In this document: positions 9,869 to 18,241 of the stretch, piece by piece | Numbering within the stretch: the first letter of the stretch is position 1 | How the letters are laid out: each line of letters opens with the position of its first letter | Assembly (NCBI RefSeq): GCF_900168015.1 | Contig: NZ_FUYR01000001.1 | Span: forward strand, 467,968 to 531,967 | Origin: Daejeonella lutea | GTDB lineage: Bacteria; Bacteroidota; Bacteroidia; Sphingobacteriales; Sphingobacteriaceae | Reading direction: 5' to 3' | DNA: 64,000 bases | Made by a program: the position numbers and the translations under genes | Notes under the pieces: generated by a model | Databases searched by the model: none | The model's input: only the letters and a program-made list of their open reading frames with translations | What the model was told of the DNA's origin: nothing

Positions 9869-9992
9869 ATTGAGAATTGAGCATTGAGAATTCAGAATCG
9901 ATAGCTGAAAGCTGAAAACTGAAAGTTGAAGCTGGTGTACAGAATCGGCTATAGTCACGATCCAAATTCAGTTTTCAACTTTCAGTTTTTTT
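9869..9992. repeat. Heptad-armed element 1 (CTGAAAG type), terminator-like
   Basis: Left arm 9869-9932 is made of degenerate heptamers (ATTGAGA, then CTGAAAG/CTGAAAA). Right arm 9967-9992 is the complement (TTCAGTTTTCAACTTTCAG) followed by a T run. The pair can fold into a long stem around a core of about 35 bp. It lies between convergent genes and could end transcription from both sides. Confidence 0.7.
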
Positions 9993-10008
9993 AAAAGCTG
10001 TCCGCTTT

Positions 10009-11340
10009 TTAAAACTGAAGTATAAAACTAGTTCCTTCGTCCGGTTTAGAGGCTACTTGAATACTACCGTTATGAAGCATCATTATTTGCTTACATAAAG
10101 TTAACCCGATCCCACTCCCCGTTTTCCGGGTGCTGAAAAAAGGAATAAATATTTTGTCGAGTACTTCCTCGTCAATACCTACACCATTATCAATAATCTT
10201 GATAATGGTTTTTTCATTTTGGCCAATCTCACCGTACAAGATTATCCTTGGACCAGATGTGGCTTTGACTGCCTCTATTCCATTAACAAGCAAATTGATC
10301 AATACTTGTTCAACGAGCGCCAAATCAGCATCAAGCATTAGATTAGGGTCTTTGAGGATTATTTCAAGCTCTATGTTCTTTTGTAACAATGTGGGCTGCA
10401 TCAGGGAGTGGAGATTCTCAAAGAGATCGCGAACGTATAAAGGCTGGATATTCGGTTTGGTTATCTTATTCAGGTTTCGGTAAGTTTCGGCGAACCGAAG
10501 TAAGCCTTCGCTTCTTTTCTTTATAGTACTAATGCCAAGCTCTAGATCCACAAGGTTATTGCCTTCGTCCAGACGCTTATCCAGGCTGGCCAGGCGATTC
10601 TTTATGGTATCTGCGAGAGAAGAGATAGGAGCGATGGAATTCATGATCTCATGGGTGAGGACGCTTAAAAGCTTTTGCCATGCTTTTGATTCAGTTTCAT
10701 CCAGGGCTTCATTAATATTCTGAAATGCGATTAGCTGATATTTAACACCCTTTGTTTGGAAAGCTGTCGCGGAAAGCAAAGTCTTAGCGCTCATTCGTTT
10801 TGTAATGATTGCTGCTATCTTTGATTCGCCGGGTTTTAATGAGATAATGTCTTTATAAAGACTCTCATCCCGTTTCGATAAGGAGCTGATATTTTTAATG
10901 TAAGGCCGGTCCAGCATAATTTTCAGGGATTCGTTCATCCAGATCACTTCTCCGCTGTCTGTTTCAAAAGAAAGAATCCCGGTATTCACCAGCTCAAGGA
11001 TTTTTTGCAGGTATTGGTACTGAGTTTCTTTGTCGCGTGACACTTGTTGAAACAAGCGGCTAATGTCATTAAAATTGCTGTACAAGGGACTAAGCTCAGA
11101 CAAGGAATTCGAGTTAAAGTTTCTTGAAAAGTCGCGGTAATACAAGGCCTGGGAAAATTGATCAACCTCTCTGTACAGAGTTATTTGTTTTACATAGATA
11201 ATGTAAAGCTGATAGAAAATGATCGGACCGATTACCAGAAAGTAGGTGTACCGCTCGGTTACTATCAGGTATGCAGAAAGGCACAATGTTAAAAAAAGTC
11301 CTGCTGTGCGAAGGAAGATATTGATCTTAACTCTCTCCAC
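10009..11340 (-). CDS. Membrane sensor histidine kinase (NtrY-like), partner of sigma-54 regulator
   Basis: 443 residues starting with GTG; the GTG overlaps the TAG stop of the regulator gene by one base (TAGTG), so the pair is translationally coupled and no other start fits. Two membrane helices lie within about 10-50. A coiled segment and a PAS-like domain (about 105-210) follow, then the HisKA domain with phospho-acceptor H230 in LLSVLTHEIMNSIAP. The ATPase domain has an N-box (INLLVNGIEAV), G1 (DNGVGID) and G2 (GSGIGLTLCKQI). By family it autophosphorylates and passes phosphate to the NtrC-type regulator encoded just upstream. The region sensed, probably membrane-proximal, is short, so the kinase likely senses membrane state or a cytoplasmic PAS ligand. 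The divergent efflux operon is the likely target. Confidence 0.88.
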   Translation of the reverse strand: MERVKINIFLRTAGLFLTLCLSAYLIVTERYTYFLVIGPIIFYQLYIIYVKQITLYREVDQFSQALYYRDFSRNFNSNSLSELSPLYSNFNDISRLFQQVSRDKETQYQYLQKILELVNTGILSFETDSGEVIWMNESLKIMLDRPYIKNISSLSKRDESLYKDIISLKPGESKIAAIITKRMSAKTLLSATAFQTKGVKYQLIAFQNINEALDETESKAWQKLLSVLTHEIMNSIAPISSLADTIKNRLASLDKRLDEGNNLVDLELGISTIKKRSEGLLRFAETYRNLNKITKPNIQPLYVRDLFENLHSLMQPTLLQKNIELEIILKDPNLMLDADLALVEQVLINLLVNGIEAVKATSGPRIILYGEIGQNEKTIIKIIDNGVGIDEEVLDKIFIPFFSTRKTGSGIGLTLCKQIMMLHNGSIQVASKPDEGTSFILQF

Positions 11341-12686
11341 TACAGATCATACTTGCTAAGCCTGCGGTAAAGAGCCGTCCGAGTCAGCCCAAGTTCTTTG
11401 GCGGCTTTTGTGATATTGCCCCCATGTTTTTCAATCACCTGAAGTATCGCATTTTTTTCCAGGCTATTCAAGTTGAAGTCTGTTTGAACAGGTGCCGCGG
11501 CTTGTGTTTCCAGTGGCGAGAAAATCAGATCCTTTGGCTGTAAAATAGAGTCTTCAGCCATAATAACCGCCCTTTCAATGGTATACTGAAGTTCCCTGAC
11601 ATTTCCAGGGAATGAATATTGCCTTAGCTTCTCAATAGCTTTATTATCAAAGTCAGGAGCGGGCTTCATGTATTTGTCAGCGTAAACTTTGCCAAAATGC
11701 CTTGCCAAAAGTTCGATATCATCTCCCCGGTATCTCAGTGGGGGGATCATCAGTTCCATTGTGTTAATGCGGTATATCAAATCTTTCCGAAATCTGTGTT
11801 CATTGGCCAGTTCGCTTAAAGGAAGGTTTGTTGCACATATAAGACGGATATCGACCGGGATTGGCTCGTTTGTGCCCAGCCTGATGACCTGACGGTTTTG
11901 AAGCACACTTAATAATTTGGCCTGCTGTTGAAGGGAAATGTTCCCGATTTCGTCAAGGAACAGAGTACCTCCCTGAGCAGCCTCGAACCGACCGATACGG
12001 TCTTCCCTCGCATCCGTAAATGCGCCCTTCTTATGTCCGAAAAGCTCGCTCTCAAAAAGGCTGTCTGTCAGCGCCCCAACATCCACCTTTACAAAAGGTT
12101 TTTCCGATCGCAGGGATGCGTTATGAATGGCCTTTGCAATCAGATCCTTACCGGTACCATTTTCTCCCAGAACTAAAATATTAGCGTCGGTAGGGGCTAT
12201 TTTATCAAGTTTGTAAAGTATATCCCGGATAATTTCAGAGTCGCCTATCATCTGAGGGCCCTTATCTTTCGACCCTGGTTTGGTAGTTGTAGTTTTTCCT
12301 TTAGGCTTTATTGCCTCTTTGATAGTTTCTATCAGGAGTTCATTATGCCAGGGCTTAATCACAAAATCAGCTGCTCCCTGTTTTAAAGACCGGACGGCCA
12401 GATCAATATCCCCATAAGCAGTTATCATAATTACGCACAGGTCAGGGCGAGTTGCTTTAATTTTGTTAAGCCAAAAGAAACCTTCGTTGCCAGTGTTAAT
12501 AGCACTTTTGAAATTCATATCCAGTAATACCAGATCGAATTGCTGTCTGGATAAAATAGCTGGTAAATTCTCAGGGTTTTTTTCCGTGACGATCTCTTTA
12601 ACCAGCGGCTTCAGTAATAACCTTACGGCGGTGAGTACATCAGGATCATCGTCGGTAATAAGTATAGTGGCGTCTTTTAATTGCAT
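11340..12686 (-). CDS. Sigma-54-dependent response regulator, NtrC family
   Basis: 448 residues. Receiver domain 1-125 with phospho-acceptor D56 (DLVLLDMNF) and K111 in VIKPW. A Lys/Thr-rich linker leads to the AAA+ domain with Walker A GENGTGKD (174-181), the sigma-54 loop written GAFTDA (221-226) in place of canonical GAFTGA, and Walker B FLDEIGN. A Fis-type helix-turn-helix closes the protein (about 420-448). By family it activates sigma-54 promoters from upstream enhancer sites by ATP hydrolysis. It is first in an operon with its kinase and divergent from the membrane fusion protein gene. The intervening 347 bp hold a candidate dyad and a TTGGCAC...TTGCA sequence, which suggests it controls the efflux genes. 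Confidence 0.92.
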   Translation of the reverse strand: MQLKDATILITDDDPDVLTAVRLLLKPLVKEIVTEKNPENLPAILSRQQFDLVLLDMNFKSAINTGNEGFFWLNKIKATRPDLCVIMITAYGDIDLAVRSLKQGAADFVIKPWHNELLIETIKEAIKPKGKTTTTKPGSKDKGPQMIGDSEIIRDILYKLDKIAPTDANILVLGENGTGKDLIAKAIHNASLRSEKPFVKVDVGALTDSLFESELFGHKKGAFTDAREDRIGRFEAAQGGTLFLDEIGNISLQQQAKLLSVLQNRQVIRLGTNEPIPVDIRLICATNLPLSELANEHRFRKDLIYRINTMELMIPPLRYRGDDIELLARHFGKVYADKYMKPAPDFDNKAIEKLRQYSFPGNVRELQYTIERAVIMAEDSILQPKDLIFSPLETQAAAPVQTDFNLNSLEKNAILQVIEKHGGNITKAAKELGLTRTALYRRLSKYDL

Positions 12687-12697
12687 ATCGGATTTCT

Positions 12698-12820
12698 GGG
12701 CTTTAGGCGTTAGGGATTAGGTCTTGGCCATTTGAAAGATATTGAATTTTACCTACTAAAAACATAAGTAAACCAGTATATCCACAGTACACAAAGCCTA
12801 ATCCCTAAAGCCTATGGCCC
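12698..12820. repeat. Heptad-armed element 2 (TTAGGCN type)
   Basis: Left arm 12698-12721 contains TTAGGCG/TTAGGGA heptamers. Right arm 12796-12820 is the complementary strand (CCTAATCCCTAAAGCC) with one heptamer fewer. The core of about 75 bp is AT-rich and contains a 13-mer (12758-12770) that recurs in the core of the element at 63.2 kb. It lies just upstream of the regulator gene. Confidence 0.7.
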
Positions 12821-12914
12821 ATACTCCACAAGTATACCATTTTCCTAATCCATTGTAAATCAATAAACCAATAAATAGCAACTCAAACCTATTGTATCAT
12901 AACCGCACACATGA

Positions 12915-12930
12915 TGCACGGTAGCGAACG
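12915..12930 (+). promoter_or_regulatory. Candidate regulator-binding dyad upstream of efflux operon
   Basis: TGCACG-GTAG-CGAACG has the same layout as TGTCCG-TTTT-CGAACG at 25053-25068, upstream of the second ATPase module. Both fit TGymCG-N4-CGAACG. Position, about 55 bp upstream of a sigma-54-like sequence and between the NtrC-type regulator and its likely target, makes it a plausible enhancer site. This is inferred from two to three examples only. Confidence 0.4.
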
Positions 12931-12983
12931 AGCGTACATGCTGGGAATACGGCTAATATATTGTATATCAGGAGGGTATAGGT

Positions 12984-12999
12984 TTGGCACAAGATTGCA
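12984..12999 (+). promoter_or_regulatory. Sigma-54-like promoter element with short spacing
   Basis: TTGGCAC followed by TTGCA resembles the -24/-12 consensus TGGCAC-N5-TTGCA, but GG and GC are separated by 9 rather than the canonical 10 bases. It ends 35 bp before the GTG start of the membrane fusion protein. A similar GG-N9-GC sequence (TTGGACGAGATTAGC) lies at 25173-25187. Confidence 0.4.
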
Positions 13000-13033
13000 T
13001 TAAAGGGATGAAACGGAATAGATATTAAATCAA

Positions 13034-14290
13034 GTGGACAGAGCAATACCAAAGAAGACGTGGACAAGAAAGAAAATATTATTGATAGCAGGAATCACTG
13101 CAGTTGTACTTCTAATTGGCGCGAGTTATTATTTCACCTCAGGAAAGAGCAGGCTGAATGTAGAGACTGAGCGAATCACGATCAGCGAAATAAAAAAAGG
13201 AACTTTCCAGGAATCCATTCCTGTTAATGGAATAGTTTTACCCGTCAGCACAATTTATTTAGATGCGGCAGAAGGGGGGAGGGTTGAAGAGAAGTATGCT
13301 GAAGATGGAGCTGTAATGCGAAAGGGTGAGCCCATTCTCCGATTGTCGAACACGGACCTTGAATTAAGCCTGGTAAACCAGGAAACTTCGGTGTTTAACC
13401 TGCTGACTCAGATGCAAATATCCAGAAATGCTGCCCGTCAGAACACGATTAGCAAGCTTAATCAAATGGCCGATGTCGATAACGGATTTAAAGAGGCGGA
13501 GCGTCTTTACACATTGAATAAGAAACTTTATGATCAGCGGGTCATCGGGTCGCAGGAATTCCAGCAGTCAAAGATAGCTTATGACTACCAGGTTAAACGC
13601 AAAACCCTGACAGAGCAGATCCTGAAGGAGGATGAGGTTTCTAATAAACAGGAGTTAAATCAAACGGCCCAATCTTACGAGCGTACCAGAAATGCACTAG
13701 CCGTAATGCGAAAGAAAGTTGGCGACCTGATTGTTCGCGCACCGGTTGACGGTCAATTGACCTCCCTGGATGCGGAGATAGGACAAAATAAGAACAAAGG
13801 GGAACGCCTGGGGCAAATCGATGTTCTTAGCGGTTTCAAAATTCGCGCTGAGATTGACGAACATTATATTTCCCGGATATTCGTTGGTCTGCTGGCAGAT
13901 TATCCCATGAACGGCAAAACCTATGTGTTAAAAATCCGGAAGGTATACACCCAGGTAACAAACGGCCGTTTCCAGGTTGATATGGAATATGTTGGCGACG
14001 TTCCAAAAGATATCCGCCGCGGACAAAGCCTGCAGATCAGAGTTACACTTAGCGACGCCAAACAGTCATTGCTTTTACCTCGCGGTGGATTTTTCCAGCA
14101 AACCGGCGGAAACTGGATATTTAAATTAAACAAAGATGGAAGTATAGCCTATAAAACCGACATTCAGCTAGGCGGCCAGAACCCTGATTATTATGAAGTG
14201 TTAGGTGGTCTGCAGCCGGGAGATCGGGTGATTACGTCGGGGTATGATAATTATGGTACGATGGAGGAGTTGGTTTTGAAGGAGAAGTAG
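13034..14290 (+). CDS. HlyD/MacA-type periplasmic adaptor (membrane fusion protein)
   Basis: 418 residues from a GTG start; the nearest upstream ATG (13008) is out of frame and stops immediately. One membrane helix at about 14-33 anchors the protein in the inner membrane. It is followed by a beta strand of the lipoyl half-domain, a long alpha-helical hairpin (about 115-235) with coiled-coil character, the second lipoyl half (VRAPVDGQLTSLDAEIGQ) and beta-barrel and membrane-proximal domains. By family it bridges an ABC-type inner-membrane pump to a TolC-type outer-membrane channel. Both partners occur downstream: an ATPase at 14845, FtsX-type permeases from 15748 and a TolC-like gene at 26175. 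The operon is interrupted directly after this gene by an oppositely oriented S23-type gene. Confidence 0.88.
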   Translation: MDRAIPKKTWTRKKILLIAGITAVVLLIGASYYFTSGKSRLNVETERITISEIKKGTFQESIPVNGIVLPVSTIYLDAAEGGRVEEKYAEDGAVMRKGEPILRLSNTDLELSLVNQETSVFNLLTQMQISRNAARQNTISKLNQMADVDNGFKEAERLYTLNKKLYDQRVIGSQEFQQSKIAYDYQVKRKTLTEQILKEDEVSNKQELNQTAQSYERTRNALAVMRKKVGDLIVRAPVDGQLTSLDAEIGQNKNKGERLGQIDVLSGFKIRAEIDEHYISRIFVGLLADYPMNGKTYVLKIRKVYTQVTNGRFQVDMEYVGDVPKDIRRGQSLQIRVTLSDAKQSLLLPRGGFFQQTGGNWIFKLNKDGSIAYKTDIQLGGQNPDYYEVLGGLQPGDRVITSGYDNYGTMEELVLKEK

Positions 14291-14306
14291 GAACGAGGTT
14301 TTGGGG

Positions 14307-14827
14307 TGTAGGCATTAGGCATTAGGCTTTAGGGTAAGGCTAGTTGGATATTTGACCTTTTGATAGAAGGCGAGTTATCTAATTGGGATGTTTTTAATAA
14401 ATGCTGATATCATCCTTCTAATATTTAAAAGTTGGGCACATAGTTCTTTGTAAAGAGGTTCCGAAATGTAATTTAAGTCTTTGGCAAGTATTAATTGGTA
14501 ATGCAGTTCAGAGGCTGAGCCAGATGATATAATTAGAAACCTGCGCATTTCTACGTTGCTGGATCTTCCACAACCTTCTGCAATATTAGTAGGTATTGAT
14601 GAACAGGAGCGACGGATTTGGGAGGTTAATCCATATATTTCTTGTTTTGGAAAATCATGGCTAACGGAATATATTTTCAGAGTTAAAGTATGGCTGAGCT
14701 GCCATATTGCAAGACTGTTGAAATCAGGCATTTTAAAGTTTGTTTTAATAAATATAAATCACATCTAAAAGAATTATAAAGTCAATTAGCTAACGGTAGT
14801 CGGGCCTAAATCCTAATGCCTAAAGCC
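14307..14827. repeat. Heptad-armed element 3 carrying the S23-type gene
   Basis: Left arm 14307-14340 has TTAGGCA/TTAGGCT heptamers. Right arm 14801-14827 has the complementary C-rich heptamers (CCTAAAT, CCTAATG, CCTAAAG). Here the core is about 460 bp and contains one gene on the minus strand. The element splits the adaptor gene from the ATPase gene of the same operon. The arms resemble terminal inverted repeats, but I could not define a target-site duplication. Confidence 0.65.
14375..14731 (-). CDS. Four-helix-bundle protein of the S23/Avd family
   Basis: 118 residues. It shows the family signature: the N-terminal segment FNSLAIWQLSH...KIYSVSHDFPKQEIYGLTSQIRRSCSSIPTNIAEGCGRSS (written here in parts; residues about 3-58) followed by two more helices with LHYQLILAKDLNYIS. 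Relatives are encoded by intervening sequences in some 23S rRNA genes, and the Avd protein of diversity-generating retroelements has the same fold and binds nucleic acid and reverse transcriptase. No reverse transcriptase, template repeat or rRNA is present here. The gene runs against the surrounding efflux operon and lies between inverted arms of 7-bp repeats, which suggests insertion as a unit. Its function is unknown; an RNA- or DNA-binding role is inferred from relatives. Confidence 0.85.
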   Translation of the reverse strand: MPDFNSLAIWQLSHTLTLKIYSVSHDFPKQEIYGLTSQIRRSCSSIPTNIAEGCGRSSNVEMRRFLIISSGSASELHYQLILAKDLNYISEPLYKELCAQLLNIRRMISAFIKNIPIR

Positions 14828-14844
14828 AAAAGAACGTAGCAATC

Positions 14845-15522
14845 ATGATCAAAATTTCAGACCTCCAAAAATTCTACCGCACCGAAGAAGTAGAGACAAT
14901 CGCATTAAACAACCTGTCATTCGAAGTTAAACAAGGTGAATTCGTGGCCATCATGGGCCCTTCGGGCTGTGGTAAATCTACCTTACTAAATATTCTGGGC
15001 TTGCTGGACGACCCTGATGGCGGAAGCTATCTCTTCAATGGGATCGAAGTAGCCAATTTTAATGAACGGAAACGGTCGGATCTGAGAAAGCACAACATCG
15101 GTTTTGTGTTCCAGAGCTTTAATCTTATCGATGAACTATCGGTTTACGAAAACGTAGAGTTGCCATTGATCTATACAAAAGTTAAAGCGAGTGAACGCAA
15201 GGAAAGGGTTGAAGCAGTGCTTGACAAAATGCAGATAATGCATCGCAAAAATCACTTTCCTCAGCAGCTTTCCGGTGGTCAGCAGCAGCGTGTGGCGGTA
15301 GCAAGAGCTGTTGTGAACAACCCCAAACTAATCCTCGCCGATGAGCCAACTGGAAACCTGGATTCATCAAACGGTAATGAAGTAATGCAACTTCTTACTG
15401 AATTGAATGAACAGGGTACTACCATTATCATGGTAACTCACTCCGAACACGATGCAAAATATACCCACAGGATTATCAGGATGCTGGATGGACAGACGGT
15501 GACGGAGAATATACTTGTTTGA
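14845..15522 (+). CDS. ABC transporter ATPase, LolD/MacB type
   Basis: 225 residues, the usual length. Walker A is GPSGCGKST (about 39-47), the signature LSGGQQQRVAVARA, Walker B LILADEPTGNLD, and the switch histidine lies in MVTHSEHDAK. The protein belongs to the class that powers FtsX-fold permeases, which work by mechanotransmission on periplasmic substrates or lipoproteins rather than by carrying substrate through the membrane. It would pair with the permease genes from 15748 and the adaptor at 13034. A long array of GTTGAGA repeats begins one base after the stop codon and separates it from the first permease. Confidence 0.92.
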   Translation: MIKISDLQKFYRTEEVETIALNNLSFEVKQGEFVAIMGPSGCGKSTLLNILGLLDDPDGGSYLFNGIEVANFNERKRSDLRKHNIGFVFQSFNLIDELSVYENVELPLIYTKVKASERKERVEAVLDKMQIMHRKNHFPQQLSGGQQQRVAVARAVVNNPKLILADEPTGNLDSSNGNEVMQLLTELNEQGTTIIMVTHSEHDAKYTHRIIRMLDGQTVTENILV

Positions 15523-15744
<222 letters not shown>

Positions 15745-15747
15745 ACT

Positions 15748-18117
15748 ATGTTCAAAAACTACTTTAAAATCGCCTTTAGAAATATCATCCGCCACAAGGC
15801 ATGCTCTTTCCTGAATATCAGCGGACTGGCAATAGGTATGGCTTGCAGTATATTCATTTTACTTTGGGTGCAGAACGAGCTTAGCTATGATAAGTCCCAT
15901 CCGGATTCCGCAAGGCTATTCCGCCTGACGTGTTACGTAGAAGATTTTAACGCTGCTGTAACCCCGGCAGGACTGGCTGAAGGGGTGCAGACGGCAATGC
16001 CAGAGGTTGAAACCACAGTTCGTACTAGTACGACGTTTTCCAGATTATTTGAAGCGGGGAATCTTAAGTTTGACGAGACCAACGTTTATTACGCGGATTC
16101 AAACTTTCTTCAGGTTTTCTCATTTCCATTCCTGAAGGGTAATCCTACCACCGCATTAAATCGGCCGGATGCAGTAGTTATCACAGAATCCATAGCCAAG
16201 AAATATTTTGGAAATGAGGACGCGTTCGGCAAGACCATGCGAATTGCGAATGAAAAGAACCTGACTGTAACCGGAATTATTTCTGATAACACACCAAACT
16301 CACACCTACGCTTTAATGTAGTGATGCCTATGTCGGCACTATATCCTGAGAGTAATGATCTTAAAACAAAGAGCTACGAAAATTTCAATTTTTATACCTA
16401 TGTCAAGTTTAAAGAAAACGTTGACCTTTCAGATTCAAAGATTATAGCCCTTAATAATCGGGTCAAGGGTGTCTATAAGCAGCACAATCCCGATGGGATG
16501 AAGCCTGGTTTCGACTTCCAGCGAGTACAGGATATACACCTTAAGGCAACCGTTCAACTTGATAACGCCGAACGGGGGAATATCCAATATGTAAATATCT
16601 TTTTTGTCGTTGCGTTATTTATCCTTGCAGTTGCATGTATTAACTTCATGAATCTGGCAACTGCCAGATCGGCGAGAAGAGCAAAAGAAGTCGGACTTCG
16701 AAAAGTTGTTGGCGCCGGTCGGAGACAACTTATAGCACAATTTCTGGGCGAATCTCTGGGTATTTCATTTATCTCAATTGTGCTTGCAGTATTGGTGGTG
16801 TGGCTGTTATTGCCTGCTTTCAATGCACTTTCAGGTAAAACCCTGACGCTAGCCCTATTTGATGCGAAACTGTTGCTAAGTCTCGCTGGTATTGCTTTGA
16901 TGACAGGGTTAATTTCAGGAAGCTACCCTGCACTATTTTTATCAGGGTTCAAGCCAATTAGTGTGCTTAAGGGTAAGTTGAGAACTGGAATGGCCGATCA
17001 AGTATTTCGGAATTCACTTGTTATTACGCAGTTCGTTGTGTCAATCGTTCTGCTTGCAGGCACGGCCGTTGTTTTCAAACAGCTTAATTATATCAGGGAC
17101 AGGAATATCGGCTTTGAGAAGACAAACCTATTATATATGCCAATGAAAGGAGATATGTGGGGAAAACAGGAAGCACTCACTGATGCGCTTAAACAGGATA
17201 AATTAACCAGTAACTTTTCCATTATATCTGACCTACCGGTAAATATAACATCTGGAACTGTGAGTGTATACTGGGAAGGAAAGGCTGAAGGATCTCAGCC
17301 AGTAATCCCTTCGATTAGCGTCGATGAAAACTTTATAAATGTTTTTCAAGCTAAAATCTTAAACGGCCGTAGCTTTTCAGAGGAGTTCAAAGGGGACTCC
17401 GCAAATTTCGTCGTGAATGAAACTGCTGTAAAGTTAATGGGTATGACAGTGAATAATGCTGTTGGTAAACAGCTTGACTGGGACGGTGAGAAAGGGCAAA
17501 TTATTGGAGTTGTCAAAGATTTTAATTTTAAACCTTTACAGTATGTTATTGAACCATTGGTTTTGAGAAAGATTAGCGGGAGCGGCACAGTGGTGATTCG
17601 CACCTTGCCGGAAAGTACAGAAGCAACGATAAAGTCACTTGAAAGAATAAGTTCCAGGCTAAACCCAGCCTATCCATTCAATTTTAGTTTCATTGATCAG
17701 GATCTTGCAAATTTATACCGTGGTGAGCAGCAAATGGGCAAAATATTTAATGTTTTTGCGATCCTGGCGATCTTTATTTCTTGTCTGGGATTATATGGCC
17801 TTTCAGCATTTACCGCAGAACAGCGTACTCGTGAAATTGGAGTGAGAAAAGTGCTCGGTGCGTCAGTAGGGAGTATTGTCTTCTTGCTTTCCGGCAAGTT
17901 TACCCGGTTGATTTTAGTCGCTATGATTGTAGCAATTCCAGTAGCCTGGTATTCTATTGATAGCTGGCTACAAAGCTTTGCTTACAGGGTAGAGATAAGC
18001 TGGCTTGTTTTTATGGGAGCATCACTGGCTTCATTGTTCATAGCCTGGCTCACGGTAAGTTACGAATCGGTCAAAGCTGCGATAATGAACCCGGTAAAGA
18101 GTCTTCGATCGGAATAG
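15748..18117 (+). CDS. FtsX/MacB-family ABC permease (intact, first copy)
   Basis: 789 residues in the duplicated architecture common in Bacteroidota: membrane helix 1 (about 20-43) after the FKIAFRNIIRHK start, a MacB-type periplasmic domain (about 45-275), three helices (about 285-420), a second periplasmic domain (about 455-665) with the conserved GVVKDFNFKPL motif, and three final helices (about 670-785) ending in AAIMNPVKSLRSE. The cytoplasmic coupling motif RTREIGVRKVLGAS contacts the ATPase. By family it would form a pump with the ATPase at 14845 and the adaptor at 13034. The substrate cannot be told from sequence. It is the first of three consecutive full-length homologues. Confidence 0.9.
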   Translation: MFKNYFKIAFRNIIRHKACSFLNISGLAIGMACSIFILLWVQNELSYDKSHPDSARLFRLTCYVEDFNAAVTPAGLAEGVQTAMPEVETTVRTSTTFSRLFEAGNLKFDETNVYYADSNFLQVFSFPFLKGNPTTALNRPDAVVITESIAKKYFGNEDAFGKTMRIANEKNLTVTGIISDNTPNSHLRFNVVMPMSALYPESNDLKTKSYENFNFYTYVKFKENVDLSDSKIIALNNRVKGVYKQHNPDGMKPGFDFQRVQDIHLKATVQLDNAERGNIQYVNIFFVVALFILAVACINFMNLATARSARRAKEVGLRKVVGAGRRQLIAQFLGESLGISFISIVLAVLVVWLLLPAFNALSGKTLTLALFDAKLLLSLAGIALMTGLISGSYPALFLSGFKPISVLKGKLRTGMADQVFRNSLVITQFVVSIVLLAGTAVVFKQLNYIRDRNIGFEKTNLLYMPMKGDMWGKQEALTDALKQDKLTSNFSIISDLPVNITSGTVSVYWEGKAEGSQPVIPSISVDENFINVFQAKILNGRSFSEEFKGDSANFVVNETAVKLMGMTVNNAVGKQLDWDGEKGQIIGVVKDFNFKPLQYVIEPLVLRKISGSGTVVIRTLPESTEATIKSLERISSRLNPAYPFNFSFIDQDLANLYRGEQQMGKIFNVFAILAIFISCLGLYGLSAFTAEQRTREIGVRKVLGASVGSIVFLLSGKFTRLILVAMIVAIPVAWYSIDSWLQSFAYRVEISWLVFMGASLASLFIAWLTVSYESVKAAIMNPVKSLRSE

Positions 18118-18121
18118 GTTA

Positions 18122-18234
18122 AGAGTTTTGAGCTACGAGCAATGAGCGTTGAGCACCCTATTTAAAATGAAGTATGACAAATTATTTGATATTTAAATAT
18201 GCACAGAGCTGATTTTCTTACAGCTCATAGACCA
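18122..18234. repeat. Heptad-armed element 5 and conserved stem-loop leader
   Basis: Left arm 18122-18157 has heptamers such as TTGAGCT, ACGAGCA and ATGAGCG. Right arm 18206-18234 contains the hairpin GAGCTG...CAGCTC and CTCATAGACC. A closely similar layout, with the same AT-rich TATTTAAATA core and hairpin, recurs at 25378-25489 before the second ATPase gene. Confidence 0.6.
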
Positions 18235-18241
18235 TAGCAAA

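Noticed and set aside
9683-9958. Minus-strand 91-codon frame overlapping the receptor end
   Set aside because: Runs through heptad repeats and antisense to the receptor; low-complexity product.
14307-14827. Diversity-generating retroelement suggested by an Avd-like protein
   Set aside because: No reverse transcriptase, template/variable repeat pair or variable C-type lectin target is present.
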